A stretch of DNA of 64,000 nucleotides from Nonomuraea typhae (GTDB taxonomy: Bacteria; Actinomycetota; Actinomycetes; Streptosporangiales; Streptosporangiaceae): the NCBI RefSeq assembly GCF_009760925.1, contig NZ_VRLV01000002.1, positions 186,001 to 250,000 on the forward strand, written 5' to 3'. Under the pieces are notes generated by a model. The model ran no database searches and was not told the DNA's origin. It saw only the letters and a program-made list of their open reading frames with translations. This document shows, in pieces, positions 37,236 through 46,124 of the stretch. The first letter of the stretch is position 1, and the number at the start of each line of letters is the position of its first letter. The position numbers and the translations under genes are program-made.

Positions 37236-38597
37236 GTGAGCGTGATTGATACCTTGATCGGCCGCCTGCCCACCGGACGCGTCATCACCGACCCCGACGT
37301 CCTCGACTCCTATGCCCGCGACCGCACGTTCCTGGAGCCCGGCAAGCCGCTTGGAGCGGTCCTGGCCACCTCGCGCGAGGACGTGGTGACGACCCTGAAG
37401 TGGGCCACCGAGAACCGGGTGCCCGTCGTCCCGCGCGGCGGCGGGACGGGCCTGGCCGGCGCCGCCACGGCGATGGACGGCTCGATCGTGTTGTCACTGG
37501 CCAAGATGACGGCCATCCGCGAGCTCTCCCCCGCCGACGAGATCGCCGTGGTCGAACCAGGCGTGATCACCGCGGACCTGGACAAGGCCGCGCGCGAGCA
37601 CGGGCTCATGTACGCGCCCGACCCGTCCTCGTACGAGATCTCCACGATCGGCGGCAACCTCGCCACCAACGCCGGCGGGCTGCGCTGCGTGAAGTACGGC
37701 GTGACCCGCGACTCGGCCCTCGGGCTCGAGGTGGTGCTGGCCGACGGCCGGGTGCTGAACACCGGCCGGCGCACGATGAAGGGCGTCACCGGCTACGACC
37801 TCACCGGCCTGTTCGTCGGCTCCGAGGGGACGCTCGGGGTGATCACCGCGGCGACGGTCCGCCTGCGCCAGGCGCCCAAGGCGCCGCCGGCCACGTTCGC
37901 GGCCGAGTTCGGCTCGCTGCGGGACGCCGGGGCGGCGGTGTCGGCCATCATGGCGGCGGGCTGCCAGCCGTCCCTGATGGAACTGCTGGACCGCGCCACG
38001 CTCCAGGCCATCGACGCCATGCGCAACATCGGCCTGGAGGATGCGACGATGGCGATGCTCATCGGCCAGTCCGACGCCTCGGACTCCGCGGCGGTGGTCG
38101 CCCGCATGCAGGAGCTGTGCGAGGAGCACGGCGCCTCGTTCGTGGCCGTGTCGTCGTCTCCGGCCGAGACCGAGGAGCTCATCGGCGTGCGCCGCATGGC
38201 CTACCAGGCCAAGGAGCGCCTGGGCGCCTGCCTGGTCGAGGACGTGTGCGTGCCGCGCTCGCTGCTGCCCGACATGATCGAGGCGATCGAGCGGGCCGCG
38301 GCCAAGCACGGCGTCAAGATCTGTACGGTCGCCCACGCCGGAGACGGGAACCTGCACCCGGTCTTCGTCTTCGACCACGGCGTCCCGGAGCCGCCCCCGG
38401 AGATCTGGGCCGCGGCCGACGAGGTCTTCACCCAGGCCCTGGCGCTCGGCGGCACGCTGACCGGCGAGCACGGCGTCGGGCTGCTGAAGAAGCGCTGGCT
38501 GGGGCTGGAGACCGGGGAGCTGGGCACGGAGATCCACCACGGCATCAAGGCCGTGTTCGATCCGCTGGGCATCCTCAACCCGGGCAAGGCTATCTAA
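37236..38597 (+). CDS. FAD-linked oxidase (glycolate oxidase GlcD-like)
   Basis: 453 residues. The PCMH-type FAD domain shows VPVVPRGGGTGLAGAATA and IGGNLATNAGGLRCVKYG. The C-terminal oxidase domain shows CTVAHAGDGNLHPVFVFDH, with metal/substrate histidines, and GTLTGEHGVGLLKKRWLG. It oxidises a 2-hydroxy acid such as glycolate or lactate. No GlcE/GlcF gene is adjacent, as often in actinobacterial copies. A stem-loop terminator follows. Confidence 0.87.
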   Translation: MSVIDTLIGRLPTGRVITDPDVLDSYARDRTFLEPGKPLGAVLATSREDVVTTLKWATENRVPVVPRGGGTGLAGAATAMDGSIVLSLAKMTAIRELSPADEIAVVEPGVITADLDKAAREHGLMYAPDPSSYEISTIGGNLATNAGGLRCVKYGVTRDSALGLEVVLADGRVLNTGRRTMKGVTGYDLTGLFVGSEGTLGVITAATVRLRQAPKAPPATFAAEFGSLRDAGAAVSAIMAAGCQPSLMELLDRATLQAIDAMRNIGLEDATMAMLIGQSDASDSAAVVARMQELCEEHGASFVAVSSSPAETEELIGVRRMAYQAKERLGACLVEDVCVPRSLLPDMIEAIERAAAKHGVKICTVAHAGDGNLHPVFVFDHGVPEPPPEIWAAADEVFTQALALGGTLTGEHGVGLLKKRWLGLETGELGTEIHHGIKAVFDPLGILNPGKAI

Positions 38598-38608
38598 TTC
38601 GTGACCTG

Positions 38609-38645
38609 AAGCCGCGCAGAGTGTCTCACCTGCGTGGCTTTGTGG
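38609..38645 (+). terminator. Rho-independent-like terminator after the GlcD-like gene
   Basis: An 11-bp stem with one G-U pair (38609-38619 / 38630-38640) and a 10-base loop, followed by TTTGTGGTT, 12 bases after the stop codon. Confidence 0.65.
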
Positions 38646-38750
38646 TTAACCATGACTGAAATCCGTTGAGATGAGTCGGGTCGGCAGACGTACTAACTGT
38701 CCCACTGGTAGCGTTTTGCCCCATCTGTAAGTGACATATGGGGGTCCGAC

Positions 38751-41033
38751 GTGAATCCGAACCAGCCGTTGGCGGCGGACGACCCGCGACGGCTGGGCGC
38801 GTACGACATCGTCGCCCGGCTCGGTGAGGGCGGGCAGGGCATCGTCTACCTGGGCAGATCCGACTCCGGGGAGCAGGTGGCGGTCAAGCTCCTGCACCAC
38901 GCGCTCGTCGCCGACCCCGCCGCCCGCGACCGCTTCCTGCGGGAAGTCGCCGTCGCGCAGCGGGTCGCCAGGTTCTGTACCGCGCCCGTGCTCCACGCCG
39001 ACCTCGACGGCAGCCGGCCGTACATCGTCAGCGAGTACGTGCCGGGGCCGTCGCTGCGCCAGCTCGTCGACCAGGAGGGGCCGCGCCGGGGAGCGGCGCT
39101 CGAACGGCTCGCCATCAGCACCGCCACCGCGCTCGCGGCCATCCACCGCGCCGGCATCCTGCACCGCGACTTCAAGCCGGCCAACGTCCTCATGGGGCCC
39201 GAGGGGCCGGTCGTCATCGACTTCGGCATCGCCCGCGCCCTGGACGCGCCCGGCGCCACCGCGACCGGCATGGCCATGGGGACGCCGTCCTACCTCGCGC
39301 CGGAGCAGCTCAGCGGCGCCCCGGTCTCCGAAGCGGCCGACGTGTTCGCCTGGGGCGTCACGATGGTCTTCGCCGCCTCCGGACGGCCCGCCTTCGGGGC
39401 CGACTCGATCCCCGTGGTCATGAACCGGATCCTGCACGAGGAGCCGGAGATCGTCGGGCTGGACGGGACGATGGCCGAACTGGTGGCCGCCTGCCTGTCC
39501 AAGGACCCGTCCGTCCGGCCTGCGGCTGACGAGATCATCATCCGCCTGACCGGCCAGCCGGTCCCCCGCGCCGCCGTCGAACCCGTCACCGGCCCCACCC
39601 ACGTCATCCCCGGCCAGCCGGGCACAGGCGGCGCCTCCGGTGTCGCTGCCCCCGGCGCCGGTGCCGCGGCTTCCGGCGTTGGCGCCGCCGCCTTCGGTGC
39701 CGGCGGCGCGGCTTCCGGTGGTGGTACGGCTGCCGCGGCTTCCGGTGCCGCGGCGGGCCCTGGGGGCATGGCTTCCGGGCCCCAGGGGATGCCGACGGTC
39801 CAGGGGATGCCGGCGGTCCAGGGCGCTGTGCCGCACCCGCAGGGCGCCGGCCCGCAGGGACAGACCTTCGCGCAGGGTGGTCAGCCCGGGATGTCCGGCC
39901 CGGGTGGCATGCCGCCCCACGGTCAGCCCGGCGCCCCCGGCCGGCCTGGCTCCGGCCCGCAGGGCGTTCCTGCCCAGGGCAGTGCTCCCGGCCAGCCCGC
40001 TGGTCCCGGGCAGCCCGGGGTTCCCCGGCAAGGGGACAAGGCGGATGCCGCCTCGCGGGGCCGGCGTACGCTGACCTACGCGCTTTCCGGGGTGGCCGCG
40101 CTGGCGCTGGTGGCCGTGGGTGGTGTGGTCGTGGCGGCCCAGACGGGCAACACCCCGATCGCCCTGGTCAACGCACTGGGCTCCGGCGATTCCCCCAACG
40201 CGGAGAAGAGCGGGAACGCGGGCGAGAACACCCAGCAGCAGCCTCAGCAGCCCCTGGGTTCGGAGCCGCCGGCCGTACCCACGGACGCGCCGGAAGACGT
40301 GCGGCCGAGCGACCTCCTCTCCGAAGACCAGCCCAAGCCTGACGAACCGACGATCGGCACGCTGCCGGACCCGGTCGAGACGAAGACGGTGATCGCGCAG
40401 CCCGACCCCGTCACGCCTCCGTCGAACGAGAAGAAGGAAGACGAGCGCCCGTCGGACAAGCCGACGAAGAAGCCGGACCCGACTCCCACCAAGTCGAAGG
40501 ACACGGGCATGGTGGACCCGGGCGGCGAGCACTCCGACCCGTCGGATCCGTACGGCGACGGCGACCCGGGCCAGACGAAGCCGACGACCAAGCCCACCTC
40601 GAAGCCCACGACCAAACCGACGGTGAAGCCGACGCCCAAACCGACGGTGAAGCCAACGGTGAAGCCGACGCCGAAGCCGACCGCGAAGCCCACTCCGCAG
40701 CCGAAGCCGAACCCGTATCGGGTCGAGGCGGTGTGCGGTGCCGGGTTCAAGACGGTCAACAGCCGGGCGTTGGGCGACAAGGCGACCATCTACCTCATGT
40801 ACAACGCCGCGCAGGGCAAGAACTGCGTCGTGACGATGTCGCGCCTGCAGTACCCGGGCAAGGTGCAGATGGGAGTCAGCCTCCAGGTGCAGGGTGGCGC
40901 CTCGGGCGGCAACGCGGGGGCGTTCACGGCGTACGCCGGGCCGGTCCGGCTGGCCGCGGCGAAGAAGTGCGTCATGTGGGGCGGTTCCTGGGGGAGCCTG
41001 TCCTGGAAGTCAGGCTGGACCAACTGCGGGTAG
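38751..41033 (+). CDS. Receptor-type Ser/Thr protein kinase with KPT stalk and outer domain
   Basis: 760 residues. The kinase domain (about 17-280) has GEGGQGIVYLG, VAVKLL, HRDFKPANVL, DFGIA and GTPSYLAPEQL. A long Gly/Pro/Gln-rich linker follows, then one membrane helix (about 442-465, TYALSGVAALALVAVGGVVVAAQ). Outside the membrane lie an acidic segment, a stalk of KPT repeats (KPTTKPTSKPTTKPTVKPT) and a C-terminal domain of about 100 residues with four cysteines (AVCGAGF, KNCVVTM, KKCVMWGG, WTNCG). It is probably a wall-facing sensor; the ligand is unknown. The GTG start follows GGGGG. Confidence 0.88.
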   Translation: MNPNQPLAADDPRRLGAYDIVARLGEGGQGIVYLGRSDSGEQVAVKLLHHALVADPAARDRFLREVAVAQRVARFCTAPVLHADLDGSRPYIVSEYVPGPSLRQLVDQEGPRRGAALERLAISTATALAAIHRAGILHRDFKPANVLMGPEGPVVIDFGIARALDAPGATATGMAMGTPSYLAPEQLSGAPVSEAADVFAWGVTMVFAASGRPAFGADSIPVVMNRILHEEPEIVGLDGTMAELVAACLSKDPSVRPAADEIIIRLTGQPVPRAAVEPVTGPTHVIPGQPGTGGASGVAAPGAGAAASGVGAAAFGAGGAASGGGTAAAASGAAAGPGGMASGPQGMPTVQGMPAVQGAVPHPQGAGPQGQTFAQGGQPGMSGPGGMPPHGQPGAPGRPGSGPQGVPAQGSAPGQPAGPGQPGVPRQGDKADAASRGRRTLTYALSGVAALALVAVGGVVVAAQTGNTPIALVNALGSGDSPNAEKSGNAGENTQQQPQQPLGSEPPAVPTDAPEDVRPSDLLSEDQPKPDEPTIGTLPDPVETKTVIAQPDPVTPPSNEKKEDERPSDKPTKKPDPTPTKSKDTGMVDPGGEHSDPSDPYGDGDPGQTKPTTKPTSKPTTKPTVKPTPKPTVKPTVKPTPKPTAKPTPQPKPNPYRVEAVCGAGFKTVNSRALGDKATIYLMYNAAQGKNCVVTMSRLQYPGKVQMGVSLQVQGGASGGNAGAFTAYAGPVRLAAAKKCVMWGGSWGSLSWKSGWTNCG
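40576..40713 (+). repeat. KPT-coding repeats in the kinase stalk
   Basis: Repeats of AAGCCGAC(G/C)(A/C)-type codons encode KPT/KPTx units between the membrane helix and the outer domain. Confidence 0.7.
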
Positions 41034-41055
41034 CAGCTTCCTGACCGGTCCCTTT

Positions 41056-41096
41056 CGGCGGCGCCGTCCTCCTCTTCTTCGGGGACGGCGCCGCCG
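41056..41096 (+). terminator. Strong stem-loop after the kinase gene
   Basis: A perfect 14-bp stem (41056-41069 / 41083-41096) with a 13-base pyrimidine-rich loop, 23 bases past the stop. No U-tract follows, as is common in high-GC hosts. Confidence 0.7.
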
Positions 41097-41134
41097 CCTT
41101 GTCATGGGTCTTCCCCTGACCGCCGTGGCCCGCA

Positions 41135-41140
41135 TAGGCT
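41135..41140 (+). promoter_or_regulatory. -10 element of leaderless tetR operon
   Basis: TAGGCT lies 7 nt before GTG 41148. The transcript would begin at or next to the start codon. Confidence 0.5.
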
Positions 41141-41142
41141 GA

Positions 41143-41158
41143 TTGACGTGATCGTCAA
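41143..41158. promoter_or_regulatory. Candidate TetR operator over the start codon
   Basis: TTGACGTGATCGTCAA has perfect 6-bp arms around TGAT. The GTG start of tetR begins inside the left arm, directly after the -10, so a bound repressor would block the whole operon. Confidence 0.55.
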
Positions 41159-41861
41159 GTCTGAGACCTTGACCGCACGCGGGCGCAGGACCAGGACGGC
41201 GCTGGTGCACGCCGGGCGGGAGGCGTTCGAGGCGCAGCCGTTCGACGCGGTGCGCATCGACGACGTGTGCGTGCGGGCCGGGGTCTCCCACGGGACCTTC
41301 TACACCTACTTCGACTCCAAGGAGAGCCTCCTGCGGGAGGTGGCGGGCGTGGTGGTGGGCGAGATGTTCGCCGCCGGCATCGTCGGCCCGGCCGTCCCCG
41401 ACGAGCCGTACGCCCGCATCGAAGCGGCCAACCGGCGCTACCTGCGCGCCTGGGCGGCGAACTCGCGGCTGGTGCGCATGGTCGAGCAGGCGGCCACGGG
41501 CGACGAGAGCTTCGCGGGGCTGCTGCTGGAGTTGCGGGAGGTTTTCGTACGGCGGGGCGCCGAGGGCCTGCGCCGTCTTCAGGACCAGGGGCTGGCCGAC
41601 CCCGCCCTGGACCCGAGGCTGACGGCGATCATGCTGGGCGGCATGGTGGAGCACTTCGCCCACGTCTGGCTGGACCTCGGGGAACACGCCGACGAAGGCG
41701 CCGCGGTCGACTTGCTGACCACCTTGTGGGCTCGGGCCATCGGATTGACGCCAACGTCAACTTCGGACTCAACGCAGGGCGGCGGCACGACACCATCGGG
41801 CCGCACCGCATCAACCTCCGGCGACGCCGGATCACCTTCGCGCGCCGAGGAGGAGTCGTGA
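41148..41861 (+). CDS. TetR-family regulator heading the carboxylase operon
   Basis: 237 residues. The helix-turn-helix (about 15-60) reads TRTALVHAGREAFEAQPFDAVRIDDVCVRAGVSHGTFYTYFDSKESLL. The C-terminal ligand domain ends in a Ser/Thr/Gly-rich tail. It probably represses its own operon until an acyl-CoA or terpenoid inducer binds. GTG 41148 is leaderless and lies within a palindrome. The stop overlaps the carboxyltransferase start (GTGA). Confidence 0.88.
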   Translation: MIVKSETLTARGRRTRTALVHAGREAFEAQPFDAVRIDDVCVRAGVSHGTFYTYFDSKESLLREVAGVVVGEMFAAGIVGPAVPDEPYARIEAANRRYLRAWAANSRLVRMVEQAATGDESFAGLLLELREVFVRRGAEGLRRLQDQGLADPALDPRLTAIMLGGMVEHFAHVWLDLGEHADEGAAVDLLTTLWARAIGLTPTSTSDSTQGGGTTPSGRTASTSGDAGSPSRAEEES

Positions 41862-43447
41862 TCACCAGCATTCTGGACACAGGCGGGGAGGACTACCGGC
41901 TGCGGCGGGTGGCCATGCTGGGGAAGCTGGCCGAACTGGATGCCGAGCATGCCAAGGCGGTCGCGGGTGGTGGCGAGAAGTACGTGGAGCGGCATCGGCG
42001 ACGCGGCAAGCTGCTGGCCAGGGAGCGGATCGAGTTGCTGGTGGACCCGGACTCGCCGTTCCTGGAGTTGTCGCCGCTGGCCGCCTGGGGCAGTGATTTT
42101 CCCGTGGGTGCGAGTGTGGTCACCGGGATCGGGGTGATCGAGGGCGTCGAGTGCGTGATCACGGCCAGCGATCCGACCGTGCGGGGCGGGGCGTCGAATC
42201 CGTGGACGCTCCGGAAGACGCTGCGGGCGTCGGAGATCGCGCTCCGGAACCGCCTGCCGTACGTGAATCTGGTGGAGTCCGGCGGGGCGGATCTGCCTAC
42301 GCAGAAGGAGATCTTCATCCCGGGTGGGCGGATATTTCGGGAACTGACGCAGTTGAGTGCCGCCGGGATTCCGACGATTGCGGTGGTTTTCGGGAATTCC
42401 ACGGCGGGCGGAGCATATGTGCCTGGGATGAGTGACTACGTGGTGATGGTCAAGGAGCGCGCGAAGGTGTTCCTGGGCGGGCCGCCGCTGGTCAAGATGG
42501 CCACCGGGGAGGAGTCGGACGACGAGTCGCTGGGCGGGGCCGAGATGCACGCGCGGACCAGCGGGCTGGCCGACTATCTCGCGGCGGACGAGCATGACGC
42601 CCTTCGCATAGGCCGAAATATCGTGAAATCGCTGCGCTGGCGGAAACTCGGCCGTGCCCCCCGAGCCGTCCGTGAACCCCTGTATCCGGCCGACGAGCTT
42701 CTCGGCATCGTGCCGGAAGACCTCAAGATCCCCTTCGACCCCCGCGAGGTCATCGCCAGGATCGTGGACGGCAGCGAGTTCGAGGAGTTCAAGCCCCTCT
42801 ACGGCGCCTCCCTGGTCACCGGCTGGGCCACGCTCCACGGCTACCCGATCGGCATCCTCGCCAACGCCCGCGGCGTGTTGTTCAGCGAGGAGTCGCAGAA
42901 GGCGACCCAGTTCATCCAGCTCGCCGGCCAGGCGCGCACCCCGCTGCTCTTCCTGCAGAACACCACGGGCTACATGGTCGGCAAGGAGTACGAGCAGGGC
43001 GGCATCATCAAACACGGCGCCATGATGATCAACGCGGTCGCCAACTCCAGCGTGCCGCACCTGACCGTGACCATGGGCGCCTCCTACGGCGCCGGCAACT
43101 ACGGCATGTGCGGCCGCGCCTACGACCCGCGCTTCCTGTTCACCTGGCCGAGCGCGAAATCGGCGGTCATGGGGCCGGCCCAACTGGCGGGGGTGCTGTC
43201 CATCGTGGGCCGGGCCTCGGCGCAGGCGCGTGGCCTGCCGTACGACGAGGAGCAGGACGCGGCTATGCGGGCCATGGTCGAGGCGCAGATCGAGGCGGAG
43301 TCGCTGCCGTTCTTCCTGTCCGGGCGGCTGTACGACGACGGGGTGATCGACCCGCGCGACACGCGCACCGTGCTCGGCCTCTGCCTGTCGGCGATCAACA
43401 GCGCGCCTGAGCCCGCACCGACCGGATACGGGGTGTTCCGCCCATGA
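41858..43447 (+). CDS. Acyl-CoA carboxylase carboxyltransferase (beta) subunit
   Basis: 529 residues. Carboxyltransferase features are RHRRRGKLLARERIELLVDPDSPFLELSPLA, oxyanion-type glycines in FGNSTAGGAYVPGMSDY, and TTGYMVGKEYEQGGIIKHGAKM-like and GASYGAGNYGMCGRAYDPRF stretches. The closest match is to methylcrotonyl-CoA or geranyl-CoA carboxylase beta chains (LiuB/AtuC). It transfers CO2 from carboxybiotin to an acyl-CoA. The GTG start overlaps the tetR stop and the end overlaps the alpha chain by 4 bases. Confidence 0.88.
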   Translation: MITSILDTGGEDYRLRRVAMLGKLAELDAEHAKAVAGGGEKYVERHRRRGKLLARERIELLVDPDSPFLELSPLAAWGSDFPVGASVVTGIGVIEGVECVITASDPTVRGGASNPWTLRKTLRASEIALRNRLPYVNLVESGGADLPTQKEIFIPGGRIFRELTQLSAAGIPTIAVVFGNSTAGGAYVPGMSDYVVMVKERAKVFLGGPPLVKMATGEESDDESLGGAEMHARTSGLADYLAADEHDALRIGRNIVKSLRWRKLGRAPRAVREPLYPADELLGIVPEDLKIPFDPREVIARIVDGSEFEEFKPLYGASLVTGWATLHGYPIGILANARGVLFSEESQKATQFIQLAGQARTPLLFLQNTTGYMVGKEYEQGGIIKHGAMMINAVANSSVPHLTVTMGASYGAGNYGMCGRAYDPRFLFTWPSAKSAVMGPAQLAGVLSIVGRASAQARGLPYDEEQDAAMRAMVEAQIEAESLPFFLSGRLYDDGVIDPRDTRTVLGLCLSAINSAPEPAPTGYGVFRP

Positions 43448-45351
43448 CCGCGATCACGCGCCTTCTCGTCGCGAACCGCGGGGAGATCGCCCGCCGCGTC
43501 TTCCGTACGTGCCGGGAGCTCGGCATCGAGACGGTCGCCGTCTTCTCCGACGCCGACGCGGACGCGCCGCACACGGCCGAGGCCGATCTCGCGGTACGGC
43601 TGCGCGGCGCCGCGCCGACCGACACCTACCTGAACATCGGCCGGATCCTGGAGGCGTGCCGCGCCTCGGGCGCCGATGCCGTGCACCCGGGTTACGGGTT
43701 CCTGTCGGAGAACGCGGATTTCGCGCGTGCGGTCCTGGCGGCCGGTCTGACCTGGGTGGGCCCTTCCCCCGAGGCCATCGCCGCCATGGGCTCGAAGGTC
43801 ACGGCCAAGCGGCTGATGGCGGAGGCGGGAGTGCCCGTGCTGCCATCCCTGGAGGTGGGTACGGCGCTGCCGTCCGTGGAGGTGGGTACGGCGCTGCCGT
43901 CCGTGGAGGTGGGTACGGCACTGCCGTACCCCCTGCTGGTCAAGGCGTCGGCCGGGGGTGGGGGCCGGGGGATGCGGGTGGTCAGGAGGCCCGAGGATCT
44001 TGAGCGGGAGGTGGCCTCGGCGCGGCGTGAGGCGGAGGCGGCCTTCGGGGACGGCACCGTGTTCGTGGAGCCGCTGCTGGAGGGCGCCCGGCACATCGAG
44101 GTGCAGATTCTGGCCGACGCCCACGGCACCGTCTGGGCCCTGGGTGAGCGCGAATGCAGCATCCAGCGCAGGCACCAGAAGGTCCTGGAAGAAGCCCCCT
44201 CACCCGCCATTTCCCAAGAAATGCGGAAAAATCTAGAAAAAGCCGCAAGCACCGCCGCCCGCACCATCGGCTACACCGGCGCCGGAACCGTCGAGTTCAT
44301 GGTCAAGGGTGACACCGTCGCCTTCCTGGAGATGAACACCCGCCTCCAGGTCGAGCACCCGGTCACCGAGCTCGTCTACGGCCTGGACCTGGTCCGCCTC
44401 CAGCTCGAGGTGGCCGAGGGCGCCGCGCTTCCCGCCGCACCGCCGGAGCCCACCGGCCACGCGATCGAGGTCCGCCTGTACGCGGAGGACGCGCACTACG
44501 TCCCGCAATCCGGAACCCTGCATCGGTTCGAGGTCCCGGGCCCGGTCAGGGTGGATTCGGGGGTCGAATCGGGTTCCGTGGTCTCCACCCACTACGACCC
44601 GATGCTGGCCAAGGTGATCGCCCACGGGGCCACCCGCCAGGAGGCCATCAGAAAGCTGACCAGATCCCTGAAGACCGCCACTCTCCACGGCCTCACCACC
44701 AACCGCGACTTTCTCCTCAATATCCTGAAAAATCCGGACTTCGTGGACGGCCGTACCCACACGGACTTCCTGGACGAACACCACCTCACCACCACCCCCG
44801 AGCCCACCGACCTGGAAGCCCTGGCCGCCGCCCTGGCCATGGCCGCGGAACGCCGGGCCGGAGCCGGGGTCCTGACCACCCTGCCCAGCGGCTGGCGCAA
44901 CGTCCGCTCCCAGCCCGACCGGGCGAGCTTCGCGGAGATCGAGGTCACCTACCGCCCGCTGCCGGAGGGCGTCACCGTCGCCGAGGCCACGCCGTACCAC
45001 GTGGTGCTGGAGCGCGACGGCGTCCGGCACGCCTACGACGTCGCCCGCTACGGCGAGATCGTCTACGCGGGCACGACCAGGCTGACCGCGCTGCCGCGAC
45101 TGCCCGAGCCCGTCGTGCACGTGGCCCCGGGATCCCTGCTCGCGCCCATGCCCGGTAGCGTGCTGCGCGTGGACATCGAGCCCGGCGACCGCGTGACCAG
45201 GGGTCAGGTGGTGCTGGTGCTGGAGGCCATGAAGATGGAGCATCAGATCGCCGCGCCCGCCGGCGGAATCGTCGCCGACGTACGCGCCGGCAAGGGACAG
45301 CAGGTCGAGGCGGGCACCGTGCTGGCGATCATTCAGGAGGGGGACGAGTGA
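43444..45351 (+). CDS. Acyl-CoA carboxylase biotin carboxylase/biotin carrier (alpha) subunit
   Basis: 635 residues. The biotin carboxylase domain (1-445) has LLVANRGEIARRVFRTC, HPGYGFLSENADFA, KASAGGGGRGM (ATP-grasp glycine loop), ERECSIQRRHQKVLEEAPS and FLEMNTRLQVEHPVTE. The C-terminal carrier domain has the biotin lysine in EAMKMEH. The segment before the glycine loop, normally unique sequence, is here three copies of SxEVGTALP (27-bp repeats, 43846-43926). It forms the LiuD/AtuF-like partner of the beta chain. The ATG overlaps the beta stop by 4 bases. Confidence 0.9.
   Translation: MTAITRLLVANRGEIARRVFRTCRELGIETVAVFSDADADAPHTAEADLAVRLRGAAPTDTYLNIGRILEACRASGADAVHPGYGFLSENADFARAVLAAGLTWVGPSPEAIAAMGSKVTAKRLMAEAGVPVLPSLEVGTALPSVEVGTALPSVEVGTALPYPLLVKASAGGGGRGMRVVRRPEDLEREVASARREAEAAFGDGTVFVEPLLEGARHIEVQILADAHGTVWALGERECSIQRRHQKVLEEAPSPAISQEMRKNLEKAASTAARTIGYTGAGTVEFMVKGDTVAFLEMNTRLQVEHPVTELVYGLDLVRLQLEVAEGAALPAAPPEPTGHAIEVRLYAEDAHYVPQSGTLHRFEVPGPVRVDSGVESGSVVSTHYDPMLAKVIAHGATRQEAIRKLTRSLKTATLHGLTTNRDFLLNILKNPDFVDGRTHTDFLDEHHLTTTPEPTDLEALAAALAMAAERRAGAGVLTTLPSGWRNVRSQPDRASFAEIEVTYRPLPEGVTVAEATPYHVVLERDGVRHAYDVARYGEIVYAGTTRLTALPRLPEPVVHVAPGSLLAPMPGSVLRVDIEPGDRVTRGQVVLVLEAMKMEHQIAAPAGGIVADVRAGKGQQVEAGTVLAIIQEGDE
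43846..43926 (+). repeat. Three 27-bp tandem repeats inside the biotin carboxylase domain
   Basis: The units at 43846-43872, 43873-43899 and 43900-43926 each encode S(L/V)EVGTALP and keep the frame. They differ at only a few bases. The last one ends in GTACGGC-ACT-GCCGTAC, a 3-base-loop palindrome. Confidence 0.92.
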
Positions 45352-46124
45352 GCAGTCTGGTCCACAAGGAGCTCGAGGGCGGCATCGCCACGATCACGCT
45401 GGACTCCCCGCCGAACCGCAACGCCCTGTCGGTGCGCCTGCTCGGCGATCTGGAGGCCAGGCTCGACTGGGCGCTGGCCGAGCCGGAGGTGCGCCTGATC
45501 GTGCTGACCGGCACCGGCCCGGTCTTCTGCTCCGGCGCCGACCTGAAGGAGCAGCGCGTCACCCCGGCCACGGGGGCGGCGGACGCGCCGGTGACCGCGT
45601 CGTTCCCGGAGATCCTGGCGCTGATCTGGGAGAGCCCCAAACCGGTCATCTGCCGCCTGAACGGTACCGCCCGGGCCGGTGGCCTCGGCCTGGTCGCCGC
45701 CTGTGACTTCGCCATCGCGCCCGACACCGCCTCGTTCGCCTTCACCGAGGTACGGCTGGGCGTCGTGCCCGCCATGATCTCGGTGCCGGTCCTGCGCAGG
45801 CTGGAGCCCCGGGCCGCGGCCGAGTACTTCCTGACCGGCGAGGTCTTCAACGCCGCCCGGGCCGTGGAGATCGGCCTCCTGACGCGGGCCGTACCCGAGG
45901 AGGACCTGGACGCCGAGGTGGCCCGCTACGCCGAGATGCTCGTCAAGGGCGGCCCCGAGGCGCTGGCCATCACCAAACGCCTGGTCCGCGACATCCCCGG
46001 CATCTCCTTCGAAGAGGGATTGCGGCAGATGACCGCGTTGTCCGCCCAGCGCTTCACCTCGGAGGAAGGCCAGGAGGGCATCGCCGCGTTCATGGACAAG
46101 CGCCCGGCGAAGTGGGTGCCATGA
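45348..46124 (+). CDS. Enoyl-CoA hydratase/isomerase
   Basis: 258 residues, crotonase fold. TLDSPPNRNALS, the oxyanion-hole stretch FCSGADLKEQ and a GGLGLVAACDFAIA helix are visible, with the catalytic Glu region AFTEVRLGVVPAMIS. In Liu/Atu-type pathways this enzyme hydrates 3-methylglutaconyl-CoA or its isohexenyl analogue made by the carboxylase. The GTG start overlaps the alpha-subunit stop (GTGA). Confidence 0.88.
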   Translation: MSSLVHKELEGGIATITLDSPPNRNALSVRLLGDLEARLDWALAEPEVRLIVLTGTGPVFCSGADLKEQRVTPATGAADAPVTASFPEILALIWESPKPVICRLNGTARAGGLGLVAACDFAIAPDTASFAFTEVRLGVVPAMISVPVLRRLEPRAAAEYFLTGEVFNAARAVEIGLLTRAVPEEDLDAEVARYAEMLVKGGPEALAITKRLVRDIPGISFEEGLRQMTALSAQRFTSEEGQEGIAAFMDKRPAKWVP

